Shown here: positions 36,401 to 47,429 of the stretch, in pieces | Numbering within the stretch: position 1 is the stretch's first letter | Layout of the letters: every line of letters begins with the position of its first letter | Source: Lytechinus variegatus | Lineage: Eukaryota > Echinodermata > Echinoidea > Temnopleuroida > Toxopneustidae | Reading direction: 5' to 3' | Assembly (NCBI RefSeq): GCF_018143015.1 | Contig: NC_054758.1 | Span: forward strand, 10,028,501-10,092,500 | Length of the DNA stretch: 64,000 nucleotides | Translations under genes and position numbers: made by a program | Notes under the pieces: generated by a model | What the model was told of the DNA's origin: nothing | The model's database searches: none | What the model saw: the letters and a program-made list of their open reading frames with translations, nothing else

Positions 36401-39400
36401 GAAAGCCATGTTTCGGTTAAAGCTACTACTGAAAATGTTTGCATGGTGGGATTATTCAAAAGTAACCGTAATTCACCAAAGTGTTTGTTAATACTCCTAA
36501 TATTAAGGTGTATAAGAGAAAAAGAGGACATATCAAATTCTTTAACAACATTATTAAACTGGTTATGGGTGACTTATTCAGAGCATGGACTTTGAAATTG
36601 GTTTTCAGTGTCAAAATCATAATTCAACTCTTGTGACGATGTAACATGATTTTCAAAGGAAGTAACATACGGATTTATGTTCGATTCACTTTCTACTAAT
36701 GGTGGTCTAAACAGGTCAAGAAAGTCATCATCGTTAATTGAATTGAATGGTGTATCTACCGAATTTGCCATATTAAAGAAAAATCAGAAAACGCATTTTT
36801 TTTAGATGACATTAAAATGTCTAAAACAGGAACAGTGAAATCTGAAATACAAGTCCTGGTCAGGAACAGAAAAACAACAGTCACGTGCATGAATGAGAAG
36901 AGGTACTGAAGCAAAAACGAAAAGAAAGGGAACTTACAACATACAAAGCATGATACACAAAGGCGGTTCAAGGAACCTATGAGCATGATGAGAGAAGAGG
37001 CAAAAGGAGTCCGCTTATTGTGTATTGAAGGGTGAACAAGCCGCAGTTTTGAGCATGTGCATTGTCCGTTGCTTGAGCCCACGAAGGCACCTGTAGAGGG
37101 CAGTAGAGAACAAAATAATGGTAAACGAAAATGACGTATCATGTAAGGGGGGTTCAAGCGAGAACCCGATTTCACAAAACGAAAATGTATACTTTTTTGA
37201 AATTACACCCTGTCAGAAGTATGGAGCAGAAATCGATTAATATAAATCATACGCATTTAATAGCAAAGTGTTTAATCATATCTTAAGAAAATGGAAAAAT
37301 AAGAACTCTGACTTTGATAACAAAGTTAAGGTCAGATGTAAATGGATAAAGTGGAAAAAAATTTGCATCTAAATAATAAAGATGTATCTCCTTAAAATTA
37401 AAGTAACATTTGTGTATATTTTGTTCTAGCATTACTTATACAAAGTATTGAATCATGTGTGAATAGGCTTACCCACACTGAAAAGATGCTGTTTTGATGG
37501 GTACTGTGTATACATAAACGGGTGTGAGCGGAGGCCGTAATAGTTCCAACTGGATGAGCGATTTGTATAATTGTTGAAGACTTCATTGAGAAGGAATTAG
37601 CAGATTTGATAGAACAATAAACTACATCTTGTAAATTGTAAATCTTGTAAAATTATATATTTGTAATATCCTAAAGATTTTTCCACATTTACATTGTACA
37701 GATTCATTTAAGCATATTACGATATAACTGTCGAAAAAAAAATCTGCTTGAGTGAGCACCACTTACTTTTGAAAAGTTAGTGAAAAATGATTTGCGCAGA
37801 ACTTGGAAATAGTTATGCGAATAAAAGTAGACCTTAATCATGAAGAACATGTGGAATTTAGCTAGTAAATTGATTTGATGATATCTTTTACCTTTTTAAC
37901 TTGTTTCCTTGCCCAAGACACTTCGAAGGGTGCATTGCGCCCCATCCCACTCTCCCACACACCGAGGCCATCTTGACGATATTTGCTTTACACTGAGCTG
38001 TGATTTACATGAAATGCCTAAGGCTTCATTTTCATTTTTTTAATCATTGTAAAGCTTGGGAAAAGTGTGGAGGAAACAAGTATCAAATTAAAAATCAAAT
38101 GTAAACCCACTTTGATGACACAAACTTAGTGAAAAATGCTGGAGATGTCTGATATAAGCTCTTGTTCAGATTCAGTTATATCCTCAGATCCAGCTGGCAC
38201 ACAAAAGGGTAAAGGTTGTGCTTACTAAGTGTTGAAATTTCAATTTGGGCGGCAAAATTGTTACAAGATGCTGGAATGTATCCGTTTTATTTCAATCGAC
38301 TAAAAGTGCAAGGGAAATGTATGAGAAATGTTTCGCAGGGTAAGTTTGATTTCGCCCTTTCCCCTTGACACAGCGTGAAAACAAGCATTTCTGCGAGCTT
38401 TACAAAAATGGACAGTGCTCACTGGAGTGTAAAATTCTGTCAAAACTTTTACTTTCATTAGATAGATGAGACGCAAACCCAAGATTGTATGTGCAAAAAT
38501 TACCCACATGTTGTATATTTTTTAATTCCCAGGGCTTTTTCAAATTATAAACTTTTTTTTGATACGCACTGTAAAGGTCACGACCCAACAGGGTCGGCTA
38601 GTTCTCAATATCTAAATTATTTTAGAACCAAACGACCATGATGGTTCATGACCCAGAGTGAATGTATGAAGTACTATGCGTAATAACAAGGTTGCAGTGA
38701 TGAGAGGGATCGTATGGAGGCTACCCTCTATTATTATTAAGGAGGATTAAAAGTTCACCAGTCGCTCGTATGTCTATAACGAACAGCCCTATAAAACACC
38801 TACCAGGTGGGCGTTTCATAAAGCTTTTCGAAAACTTACAACTTCACGCAAGACTGGAACATGTTCTTAGATGCTCAGTCAGCTACATAGGGGTATATCC
38901 TTTATTAGCATAAGAAAGTGTCACCAGTCGAGCGCAAAAACTTACAGCTTTATGAAACACCCGACTGATGGGTCTTTCATGAAGCCCTTCGTTGGTTGAC
39001 TTTACTCACGACTGATCGATGGCCCTTTCTTGCACTAAACGATATATACCTTATGTAGCCGACGCAGCACGTAAGAACATGTTCCAGTCGCGCGAATAAT
39101 TAGTAGCTCTATGAACAGCCTTATGAAACACTCATGAGGCAAAGAAGGCTAGACTGCATGCTCAAGAGTAATATGCTATCGAATCCCAATGAGAGCTCAC
39201 AACTGAATCCAAATTTGGTATTCAACTGGGAGCACGTGGCAACAGTAGGTAGGCCCACGTGAAGTCGACCCATTGAAAACTGATTGGTCTCAATTTGGGG
39301 GCCCAATTGCCAATGGCAGGAAATTTGTTTTTTAATAGGTCAAATTCTATTTCTATAATTGAATTGACTTTTCAATTGGTATTTTAATTGATAATTTGGT

Positions 39401-42400
39401 TCAATTAAAATATCTGAAACCATTTGAAATTTTCAAAATATTCATTACCTGGGAATCGTATCCCCCAACCGTCGAGTTGACTAGCTCAGGTACAGGTGTT
39501 CCATAAAGCTCTTCCAAAATTATTTTTTTCATACGACTGATGACCCTTTTTTGTGGTACTTCATATATCCCTACAAAGTATAAAATTATACAAGAATATG
39601 TTCCAGTCGTCGTAACTTTACGAAGAGCTGCATGATGCACCATCCAGGTGTTGTTGCAGAATATTTTCCATCGACGGAACCATCATATACCAATGAAAAG
39701 AATCACCTCTTCTAATGATCAATGTTCTATGATTACCGGTGTTATTTCTTTTATTCATTGTATCGGATATCTATTGGTTTTCCATAAACATGCAGCTGAT
39801 ATTCGTATTCACGATGGACCAAAGCGTCCTGGTCACCAAAAGGGCAGAGTGGAACTGGCACAGAACCTCCAATGGAAGGCTTTCTGTGCCGAATCAATGG
39901 ACTTAAACCTTGCCATCGTCCTTTGCCGGATGCTTGGAGAACATACAGCTAAATCCTTCTATGATATCGAGTTGTTGGACCATGAAGAGGGCGCTGTCCT
40001 GAATGTCACTTATTCTTGTCAGGGGACAGAAGACAACGTCGCTGACTGTGAGCAACAGAACAGGACCACTCTTAATTGCAGTCTGGAACGATGGGTGTCA
40101 GGGATCACGTGCGTCAGTTGTAAGTATGTTTCCGAAGTCCTCAAAATTTATTTTGACTGCCAGTTTATACATGTAGGTAGATCAGTCATAAGGGTGGTTT
40201 GGGGTGAATCACTCATTCGAGGTTCTAATTCAATACCGCAGCCTACGTGGGAGAGGATGTCTCGCACCCCTTTCCAACCCCCTCAAACAACCTCTTAAAA
40301 ACGCCGTGAATGAGAACAGTTATTTTGATATGGCCTGCTCAGGAAGTCCAGGTTATTCATTTATTGCATTCTGATAAGTGTGTTCAAAACACATTTCCTA
40401 TTTGATGTGGAGAATCAAAGCACTGGCTGATTCAGGAAAGGGCTCATCCGGCCCGTGACCCCCACCTTTGAGAAACACAAAAACGTTTTATGCCATGCAT
40501 ACGCAAGTGAGGACCGTTTTTTTCTTGTCATCTTTCTCCTGAAAATGATCTCCATGTTGTAGGGAAAACCCTTTTTTTGCCCCCGCCTTTTGTAAAGTCC
40601 TGGTTCCGCCCCTGAATCAAACCCATTGAAAAATTCTTATCATTACAGTGCCAGTCCGCCTAGTCTCCAGAAAGGATGATGAGGGAAGAGTTGAGGTCTA
40701 TCATGGAATATCTTGGTCTGCTATCTCCTATTCCTCCTGGAACTCCCGCGCTGCTGATGTTGTCTGTCGCATGCTCGGCTACGTAGGCGCTTCTGCAGCG
40801 TACCGGGATGAAGAACTGTATGAAGCGCCCTCTGTGAATGTCCTGTTGGAGAGAGTCATCTGTAACGGAACAGAAAGAAACATTGCCCACTGCAACATGT
40901 CGGAGTTTCACAGGCTGACTTACAGCCCAGACGGATATGCAGCCGCAAGGTGTCAAGGAGAGAGTATGTACATAGATCATTTTGGAATGGCAAGAAAAAT
41001 GATATATCTCCTACGAAGTAGAGTATTGTGTGCAGTGTGATTCAGATAATTCGACTAAGATATTGTTCTCTCAAGCTGCCAGGTCCCATAAACTCCTACA
41101 CCCACATTTTTAATAGGGACTATGTTTATGCTTTTCTTAATCTTAAATCTTCTTGTGTTGTTTACCAGAAACGATCAGTCAAACAAAATCATTCACTGCA
41201 ATTAAATCTTAAATATACTCTTTTGTTTCCTCATAACCGTGCATAAAGTTAATTAGAATTTCATATTTGGCAGAGTGACGATGTATAGACCTCATAGCAA
41301 TATCGTCCATTTAGGCTTCTAATTAGGCGTTAGTATGTATACGTATATCTCGATACTAAGCCTATGTTACTGTCAACAAATTACCCTTTCACTTCAGTGG
41401 ATGTCCCAATCAGACTACAAGGAAGCGAAGACACAAATTCGGGAAGGGTCGAAATATTCCACTACGGGTCTTGGGGTACAATCTGCGCAACTGGCGACAT
41501 AATCAGGACGACCGGAAATGAGCACTACGCCATGAACATCGCAAACGTCCTTTGTAGGATGCTTGGGTTCCCGAGGGCGTTGTCCTACGAGTGCTGCGGT
41601 CAGTACGGACATGGGACCGGAGGAATCTACCTAGACACCCTTAAGTGCAGTGGCAAGGAAGCCAACGTTCTGGAATGCCCAAAGAGCGACCAGGGATTGC
41701 ACAGGAGATGCAACCACTTTATGGACCTCGGAGTCATTTGCCAGCCAAAAGGTTCGTCTTCTTTGATGCATAGATCCAACAAACATAAAACGTGAAACAG
41801 GACCGTGTCTGAAGATGAATATTAGGAATGTAACGCTTTTCGTGTGCATGTATTTTAAAGACCTATACAATCTGTAATGATATGTTGAATATATTAAATT
41901 CTATATGAATGGAACAATTATAGTTCGTATGAAAATGGGCATAAAACGTTCAATATAATGAACTTATAAAAAATAAATCAAACTAAAAAATTCAAACCCT
42001 ATTCAAAGGGCAGCCTAATAATGGAAAACTGTTGCTCTGTATTTGTCCCAAGACATTTCTTTTAACCCGTCGGAGACTGTGGCAGCACATATAGTCTCTT
42101 GGAAACGCTTGTCAAATTTTTCAGTTTTTAACTCTGCCTGCTTACAGTTGACTATCGCATCCGGCTTCTTGGTGGACCATCCCCACTGGAGGGCAGGGTT
42201 GAAGTGAAGTCAGACGCCTCTGGCACTTGGGGGACAGTGTGCGACGACAACTGGGATTTGACAGACTCCAACGTAGTCTGCAGGATGCTCGGCTACGAGC
42301 GGGCGGAAAGCTACTCCCGCGGTCTGTATGAGAAGACGTCCAAACGTAGACCTATCCTCCTTGACGAGGTCGAATGCGATGGAACTGAGACGAACATCGG

Positions 42401-45400
42401 ACATTGTCGAGTTCATCATCGGCATGACTGCTCACACGACGAGGATGTGGAAGTGAAATGTGTCGACTGGACTACATCTGCGTCGTCAACCCCAAGTAAC
42501 ACAAAGAAAATAACAGGTAAAGGTATTTTCTCTTACCATTTTCCAAAGAATGGACCCTTCCACAACTGTACCTTTAAAACCACTGAACTAGAAACACATA
42601 TGCATCAAAGGCAGTATTAAAATGGGATATGCGTCTTTCACAGTTCATCTTTCCTGCATTTCTGATTGATTTGCCTATGATAGACGATGGAAATACTCTT
42701 GCAAATTTCCTGTACAGAAAAGACACGGCCCTTACTTTTGGGAACAGCCCTTGTTTTTTGACAGTGGCAACCTACTTTGAGTTCTTATTAATGTTGGACA
42801 TACATTTCCTACATTATTCTGTAACACGTGCGCTTTAAAAGGGATTTGTCAAAAATCCAATGTTCTGGTGAGTTTGCGTCCGACCAGATGACCTCTCGGT
42901 TAGAACCAACAGATATGTAGTGCTTTGACCTATCTTTTTTAAGAGTGTTTCGGTTTCTGTTTATGGTAACTCCCGCAGGAACTCGGCAGGACCGCATTTT
43001 TTTTCAGGTAAACGCCAAGCTGGTATATAACCAAGTACCTATAGGTAACACTTTACGTCTGGCTAATCAGTCATACACTGTTAGAAAAAATAAAAGAAGT
43101 TCCTGCAGCAGAGTCTCGAGAATATTTGTGATCTTACCGAATTGCGTAATCTTACAGAAAATTGGTACTTGATGTATGGAATCTTACAAATTTCCTTGAA
43201 TAAAACACCCTTTTCCCCTTTTTAAACAGACCTGTTCTGTTAAGTTGCAGAAAAATTCTTGTTTTATGAATTTACAGAATGATTCTGTTATTGCTTTCTA
43301 CAAAATCTTCTGTTTATTTTCTGTAAAATCACGGTTTTTTTTAACAGTGTAGCGGCTGACCTTGTTGACGACAGATATTTCTCTCGGGTCTCTTTATCCA
43401 AGTGGAAACAATGGGAGAGTGGGGATTCGAACTCATAGCCTTGCGATTATGAGTCCGATGCTCTAACCACTGGACCACACGACCCCTTGTTGTTACATCT
43501 CTTCTTGGTAATGTGTTCCTTTCAAACAAGGCGGAACTGAATGATCTACTATGCAACGGCCAGTTGTTGCCAGAGAATAATAATAATAAACAGTTCTTGT
43601 ATAGCGCATACCACAATTGTCACTATGCACTTCCAAAGGACTTGGATATTATTACCCCAGCTGTAGCTTGGCAGCCGTAATTACAAAGATTACAGCGCAC
43701 ACGCATTTCAAGGAATAAATTCCTGCCAGGTACCCATTCACCTCACCTGGGTTGAGTGCAGCACAATGTGGATAAATTTCTTGCGAAGGAAATTACGCCA
43801 TGGCTGGGATCCGAACCCACGACCCTCTGTTTCAAAGTCCGGAGACTAATCCACTGGGCCGGCTCCACAGAGAAGCCGTCAATAATTATTGTTATTCTAG
43901 GACTTTTCTTCATTGGCACTTCTAAGTGGTTTTAAACAGTAAATGTATGGACGTTTTCATATCTAGGCCACTATTTTCACACATACGTTATGGGATTTTA
44001 CGATCAATGACGTTGAATGTTTCTGAGCAGACAATGCTTTTGGTATAGGACTCTTCGGGGGGGGGGGGGGAGGGAGGAATCCAACCTCGGTAATAAAATG
44101 TTGTGTGAGATAAGTAAAATAAGTAATAAGGAAAGCATAATGATGAAAGTTGAGAGAAATCAGATAAGCAATGAGAAAACTATGGCCGTTTTAATTGAAT
44201 CTCTAAGACAGTAAATTCCAAATTGGCAACTGGGTAAGTAAATTCTGACCAATGGCAAGGACAACTTTCACATAGGCCTTGTACTTGATTAACAGGGACT
44301 GTGGTATTCTAAGTTACTAGTACCCTTGGGCAATGATATATAAGCAAGGTAGCATATTTTATTTTATGTCCTCTTGACAGAAAAGCATTATTTTAAGTAA
44401 TACTTCTGAATTTGAATTGTCGATGTGTATAGTGATTAACATTTATTTATTTTTATATATATATTTTTTACAAATTTTGTAAATCATAACCTTTTATTTT
44501 TTCTCCGATGTCGTTCAAACTTTCATCTATTAGTCTGATCCCCCCTTTTCCTCTAAAAAAGACATGTTATTGGGTAGGATTCCCTTAAACGCAAAATAAC
44601 ATGCTCCAGGACCTCGTCCCCCACCCAAAGCTTTGTTTTGGCTAGAACGTTATTCGCCACTAGAAGTGGTCAATATGACATTGATTATTGATATTGTAAT
44701 ATGCAGATACTGGCGAGAATTTGGCAAGGAACAGTGAAGTCACGAGTAGTGCGATGCCGCCTTGGACCGTGCCAACAAGAAGAACATTCGGTAGGTATTT
44801 CTATTTTATGAGAATGATTGACATGTAATTTTTAAAACGACCCACTTTTGAGAATCAGGAGTAGGCCCCTCACACAGAAGAACATGCCATCATTTTTGCA
44901 GCTATATTTCGGTAGAGAATGACGAAATACCTCGACAACCCAAATCTTGTGGAATCCAGCAAAAGAGGCAACTATTTGAGTTATCTTATAACTGGAGTCT
45001 CTTATTTCTTCTACTTTTAAAAGAAAGACATACCACTAATCCTATAGACTAGCGAAACTGTCCAGGTTGAATAAATGCAAAACAATGTATAATTATCTTG
45101 ATTTTTGTCATTAATAGGGCGTTTACATTCGTTTCGTATTGGACAGTTTGAGACTCTTCACTGAATGCTTGACCTTTATTTTTTTTTGCCAATGATAAAT
45201 TTAAAGCGGGTATAGTGATGTCAGAAATTGAACACCGGGTAAATTAAAGGTGAAAATGCTATGTGTCGTTTGGGACGTTTGTTTGGACAGCAGGTTAAAT
45301 AAAAAGTGTTGTGAGAATGGCCGATATTTTTGTATCTGTAAATCACCCAATATTGATCATTATATTTTCCCATATATCTTCATTTCTCTCCATACAATTT

Positions 45401-47429
45401 GTTTATGAATTATTCATAAAAGCAAAATAACAATTTATACTTGTACACTCACTACATCAGTGGATAAACAGTGCAACCAAATGCAATTCTAATTTGGTAG
45501 CACTATTCTGATTAGTTCTTGGTCAGTTTACTGAGAAGAATACGCATAGGATGATGACCTTAATAAGCCTTTTCATTTACCCATTAATCACTAGCTTCAG
45601 CGTTACGGTGCCCTGATTTGCGTTATGCTATCAGCAGATTTATTTATGTCAAACTTATTTTCACTTTTCAGCTTTAATCATTGCACAGGCGGTGTACATT
45701 GTCGTTGCCCTGATTGTCATTGTCTTATTGACAATACGAATGCAGCACTATAGGTATTGTATGGTGTTTTTTTCTTTAATTCATTTTAATATTTTGGCCA
45801 GTAAACGGGGTAGAAAGAGAGGAAACTGAAGGTTTCTCTCAGAGCAAAATAGGACAGTTTAGCAATCACTTCTCAGATGCTTTACGTAACGCAGCTAATC
45901 TCTTGTCAAAAGCTTTTCATAACAAAGCAGACTTTGTCGAAAATCGGTGAATTAAATCCCCAGTGTCGTCCTGGACTCTTGGCAAACGACATGCTTGCAA
46001 TTGTTTGTCCAGTCCGTATTATAAGACGATGTGCTGGTCCGGTCCAAAAACTCTCGACAATGACTTTTAATTTGTCCATTGGGTTTGGGAGGCAATCTCA
46101 ATAGATTATCAACGTTGCAGAAAGCATCTGTGATGTGATGCTAAAATACGCTATTGACAAAGAAATCAAACGACGACAACAATAGCTGATGTCTCAATTT
46201 TATTTTGAAATAAATGTATGAATATAGGTTTGATCTTTATCACTTTTTAAGCTTCATTATTTGTTAGTAGTTATAATTTTATAAAACAACCTCTTCTAAA
46301 CGAATACTAATTGTATAAATCAGTGGTCATTAAAGTAAATATTGAATTGTCGCAGTAGTACATTTCAAAATGCGTAATGCAACACCAGAAAACTAAAACA
46401 ACACCGGTCCCGAACACTTTTACACCAGACATGGCTGAAAAGTGTTGACAAACACCAGTTGAGAATCAACCCAGTTTTCTTTACCAGCCAGTGTTGTTTC
46501 AACACACATCTAGCTTAATTCAAACCAAAAGACAATAGTTTTCAGGCCGTTTTTTGGTTAGAATATTACAAAGGAAATGTGATGTTGACCGGCAAAGAGA
46601 GGTCCAAACCAGACATTTTACTCTAGTGTTAGGTTTACGGTGATCACGTCATATAGGTGTTAATACAGCACCATTTATGTTCAATCTCTATAGGGTGTAG
46701 TCTTAACACCTTAGGATGTGGTACTCTAGTACACCGATAGTATTACCGATTTGTTTCACTTTTAACACGCCAGTTTTAACAGTGAGTCAACATCTACTGT
46801 AGATATATGTATGTGTGTGTGTGTGTGTGTCTGGGTGTGTGTGTGTTTACAATGATTAAAACGATACAAGAGGATAACCATCATCTACAACATCATAATA
46901 GATTTATACACACACACACATATATATGTGTACATACATATATATATAGAGAGAGAGAGAAAGAGAGGATGCCTGTGTGGGTGGGTGATGGTGTGTGTGT
47001 GTAAATCTATTACGATGTTACAAGTGGTAATCCTGATATTTTTTTAATTTTGAGCATCAATAATTAAATATTTTAAAACTATGTTATTTATGATAGAGCA
47101 CAATTATTTAGACCGTCTTGAAACAAAACATTTCGGGACATCAAATCTCTTTGAATATAAACGGTAGATGACGTATTACATAAAGTTGTTCGTAAGTTCC
47201 CATGGTTACGTACGACCGGCATAAGAACACGTCATCAGTCTGTGTAACGTACCAACACCTAGCTCTGTAAAACACCCCCATTGTTTTCGTGCACTGTTCT
47301 CGTGGTCAAGTGCATTAATATTTGAGTGGTCTGTTTTTACAATTTTTACCGTTTTTTCCTTTTTATTACAGGCGAAGAGCAAGAGCATCTAATATAACAG
47401 AGATTCCTTTAACGGGAGATGTCAAATGA
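30355..47429 (+). CDS. SRCR receptor copy 1: five SRCR domains, type I membrane protein, 673 aa
   Basis: Coding exons: 30355-30418, 31780-32151, 39796-40119, 40649-40963, 41398-41751, 42148-42516, 44707-44790, 45672-45753, 47372-47429; TGA at 47427-47429. Lengths sum to 2,022 bases with all phases consistent; each SRCR domain is one exon in phase 1-1, the usual arrangement for shuffled extracellular modules. Order: signal peptide (hydrophobic VVGCIGLLYLLPLA), five group A-type SRCR domains, a 28-residue Ser/Thr spacer, a transmembrane helix (YIVVALIVIVLL) and a roughly 25-residue cytoplasmic tail with RRRAR. Family members bind microbial or cell-surface ligands, and sea urchin SRCR genes are expressed in coelomocytes; that role is inference here. 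No tyrosine-based signalling motif is visible in the tail. The gene lacks the first SRCR exon of copy 2. Confidence 0.87.
30917..31487. repeat. 53-bp minisatellite, intron 1 of SRCR copy 1
   Basis: About ten diverged units of the form agagatgatcagatgacgag ... atctcggatctcatcatg ... tctacatccttta. Early units alternate with a variant containing 'gagacaatgagatccgg', giving a near dimer period. The unit is rich in palindromes (TGATCA, AGATCT, GAGATC-n3-GATCTC). Confidence 0.88.
31641..31660 (+). pseudogene. Remnant acceptor of deleted first SRCR exon
   Basis: ttttcaaaag|gaactgcccagacca is identical to the acceptor and first 15 bases of copy 2 exon 2 (56370). After that the copy 1 sequence jumps to the DNA that in copy 2 lies about 1.8 kb further on (near 58204). 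The rest of the first SRCR exon and following intron are missing from copy 1. Confidence 0.75.
31780..32151 (+). CDS. SRCR copy 1 exon 2, SRCR domain (equivalent of copy 2 domain 2)
   Basis: 124 residues, phase 1-1. Starts DIRLVGGATPFEGRVEIYYE and contains WTTVCDKG (C2), ANVLCRMLG (C3), RCCGAFGRG (vicinal Cys pair), IRDVRC (C5), NITDC (C6), VFCDH (C7) and GIACIP (C8). All six canonical group A cysteines are present. One N-glycosylation sequon (NIT). Confidence 0.88.
32283..38736 (-). mobile_element. Insertion dominated by a decayed APE-type LINE
   Basis: A 6.45-kb block absent from copy 2 and flanked by TTAAGGA (32276-32282 and 38737-38743). Reverse-strand fragments in order: a start-like MANSVDTPF segment (36771), endonuclease motifs LIHLNIRSINKHFGEL, LTETWLS, GVIYRPL and MGDFNIDL (36531 to 35881), reverse transcriptase motifs FLDFSKAFDTINHDILL, QGSLLGPILFIVYINDF and FADD (34286 to 33898) and a C-terminus with YDGPKLWNSL (33586-33071). 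The 3' end is an (ATTTGAATTTGAATTTC)-like tail at 32283. Stops and frameshifts separate the parts, so it is inactive. Clade is CR1/L2/Jockey-like. The 5' part (about 37200-38736) has no recognised coding content. Confidence 0.78.
34945..35505. mobile_element. Secondary insertion inside the LINE with a 132-bp palindrome
   Basis: It interrupts the LINE reading frame between the endonuclease and reverse transcriptase parts. An inverted pair 'atattagatagcc' (about 34939) and 'ggctatctaatat' (about 35354) brackets most of it, and next to that lies a near-perfect palindrome at 35368-35499 with arms acagatattgact(g/a)atggg...attctttggaccgcc of about 47 bases. Confidence 0.6.
38744..39140. mobile_element. 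Cluster of foldback MITEs, GGTGGGTG family (copy 1)
   Basis: Half of a MITE (38744-38803, whose other half is at 32165-32282 on the far side of the LINE insertion), followed by two more units with ends like 'ggcgtttcataaagc' and 'tttatgaaacaccc'. Aligns with 58790-59170 in copy 2. Confidence 0.7.
39796..40119 (+). CDS. SRCR copy 1 exon 3, SRCR domain
   Basis: 108 residues, phase 1-1, beginning ADIRIHDGPKRPGHQKGRVE. Cysteines: KAFCAES, IVLCRMLG, TYSCQG, VADCEQQ, LNCS, GITCVS. Three N-glycosylation sequons (NVT, NRT, NCS). The open frame continues upstream of the acceptor to 39648, but only by chance; aatatgcag-like acceptor 'aaacatgcag' fits the family phase. Confidence 0.87.
40649..40963 (+). 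CDS. SRCR copy 1 exon 4, SRCR domain lacking one disulfide
   Basis: 105 residues, phase 1-1, VPVRLVSRKDDEGRVEVYHG start. C3 (DVVCRMLG), C5 (RVICNG), C6 (IAHCN) and C8 (AARCQ) are present, but the C2 position reads AISYSSW and no C7 is present. In group A domains C2 pairs with C7, so one whole disulfide is gone. The same is true of copy 2. Confidence 0.87.
41398..41751 (+). CDS. SRCR copy 1 exon 5, SRCR domain
   Basis: 118 residues, phase 1-1. VDVPIRLQGSEDTNSGRVEI start; cysteines GTICATG, ANVLCRMLG, YECCGQYG, TLKCSG, VLECPK, HRRCNH, GVICQ. It has an insertion of about 8 residues (IIRTTGNEHY) between C2 and C3 relative to the other domains. Confidence 0.88.
42148..42516 (+). CDS. SRCR copy 1 exon 6, membrane-proximal SRCR domain
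   Basis: 123 residues, phase 1-1. Typical VDYRIRLLGGPSPLEGRVEV start, WGTVCDDNWDL, SNVVCRMLG, EVECDG, IGHCR, HDCSHDE, VKCVD. Ends in a Ser/Thr-rich linker (WTTSASSTPSNTKKIT) likely to be O-glycosylated. All six canonical cysteines. Confidence 0.88.
43076..43349. mobile_element. CACTG MITE with TA target duplication (copy B)
   Basis: Same family as 14290-14573: CACTGTTAGAAAAAA start, TTTTTTTTAACAGTG end, TA on each side (43074-43075, 43350-43351). Copy 2 has the unoccupied site 'gtcatagtga' at 63511-63520, so insertion followed the locus duplication. Confidence 0.88.
43418..43488 (-). repeat. tRNA-Met-like pseudo-tRNA or SINE head
   Basis: The reverse complement reads ggggtcgtgtggtccagtggttag ... 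ctcataatcgcaaggctatgagttcgaatcccc, close to elongator tRNA-Met (CAT in loop, GAGTTCGAATCCC B box), but the acceptor and T stems do not pair. Present in both copies (63588-63658), so it predates the duplication. Not a functional tRNA. Confidence 0.6.
43577..43867 (-). mobile_element. tRNA-headed SINE with CAGAGA target duplication
   Basis: Reverse-strand SINE: head with ggatccgaacccacgac (B box inverted) near 43810, body 'cctgccaggtacccattcacctcacctgggttgagtgcagcac', tail (aat)n at the left. CAGAGA flanks it at 43571-43576 and 43868-43873. Copy 2 has a single uninterrupted CAGAGA at 63736-63741. Confidence 0.88.
44707..44790 (+). CDS. SRCR copy 1 exon 7, juxtamembrane spacer
   Basis: 28 residues, phase 1-1, with ENLARNSEVTSSAMPPWTVP: Ser/Thr/Pro-containing, no cysteine. 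Acceptor atatgcag and donor TTCG|GTAGGT. It links the last SRCR domain to the transmembrane exon. Copy 2's equivalent lies past the window end. Confidence 0.75.
45672..45753 (+). CDS. SRCR copy 1 exon 8, transmembrane helix
   Basis: Encodes ALIIAQAVYIVVALIVIVLL then TIRMQHY. About 22 uninterrupted hydrophobic residues followed by basic residues is a stop-transfer anchor, so the SRCR domains face outward. Phase 1 in, phase 2 out (split Arg codon). Confidence 0.85.
46380..46790. repeat. AACACC-rich stretch, possible MITE
   Basis: The motif (a)acacc(a/g) and its complement ggtgt recur at least a dozen times in intron 8, ending in 'cttttaacacgccagttttaacagtg'. Clear terminal repeats were not resolved. 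Confidence 0.35.
46811..46965. repeat. Microsatellites: (GT)n, (AC)n, (TA)n, (GA)n
   Basis: gtgtgtgtgt at 46811-46850, acacacacaca near 46910, tatatata near 46940 and gagagaga near 46955. The plus-strand ORF across it is low complexity. Confidence 0.9.
47372..47429 (+). CDS. SRCR copy 1 exon 9, cytoplasmic tail and stop
   Basis: Completes an Arg codon, then RRARASNITEIPLTGDVK and TGA. The tail is short, basic at the membrane, with no ITAM, ITIM or YxxPhi motif. Ser and Thr residues follow the RRAR cluster, which could be kinase sites (inference). Confidence 0.82.

Noticed and set aside
33071..36771. Reverse-strand ORFs as a host gene
   Set aside because: Motifs are those of LINE endonuclease and reverse transcriptase, broken by stops and frameshifts.
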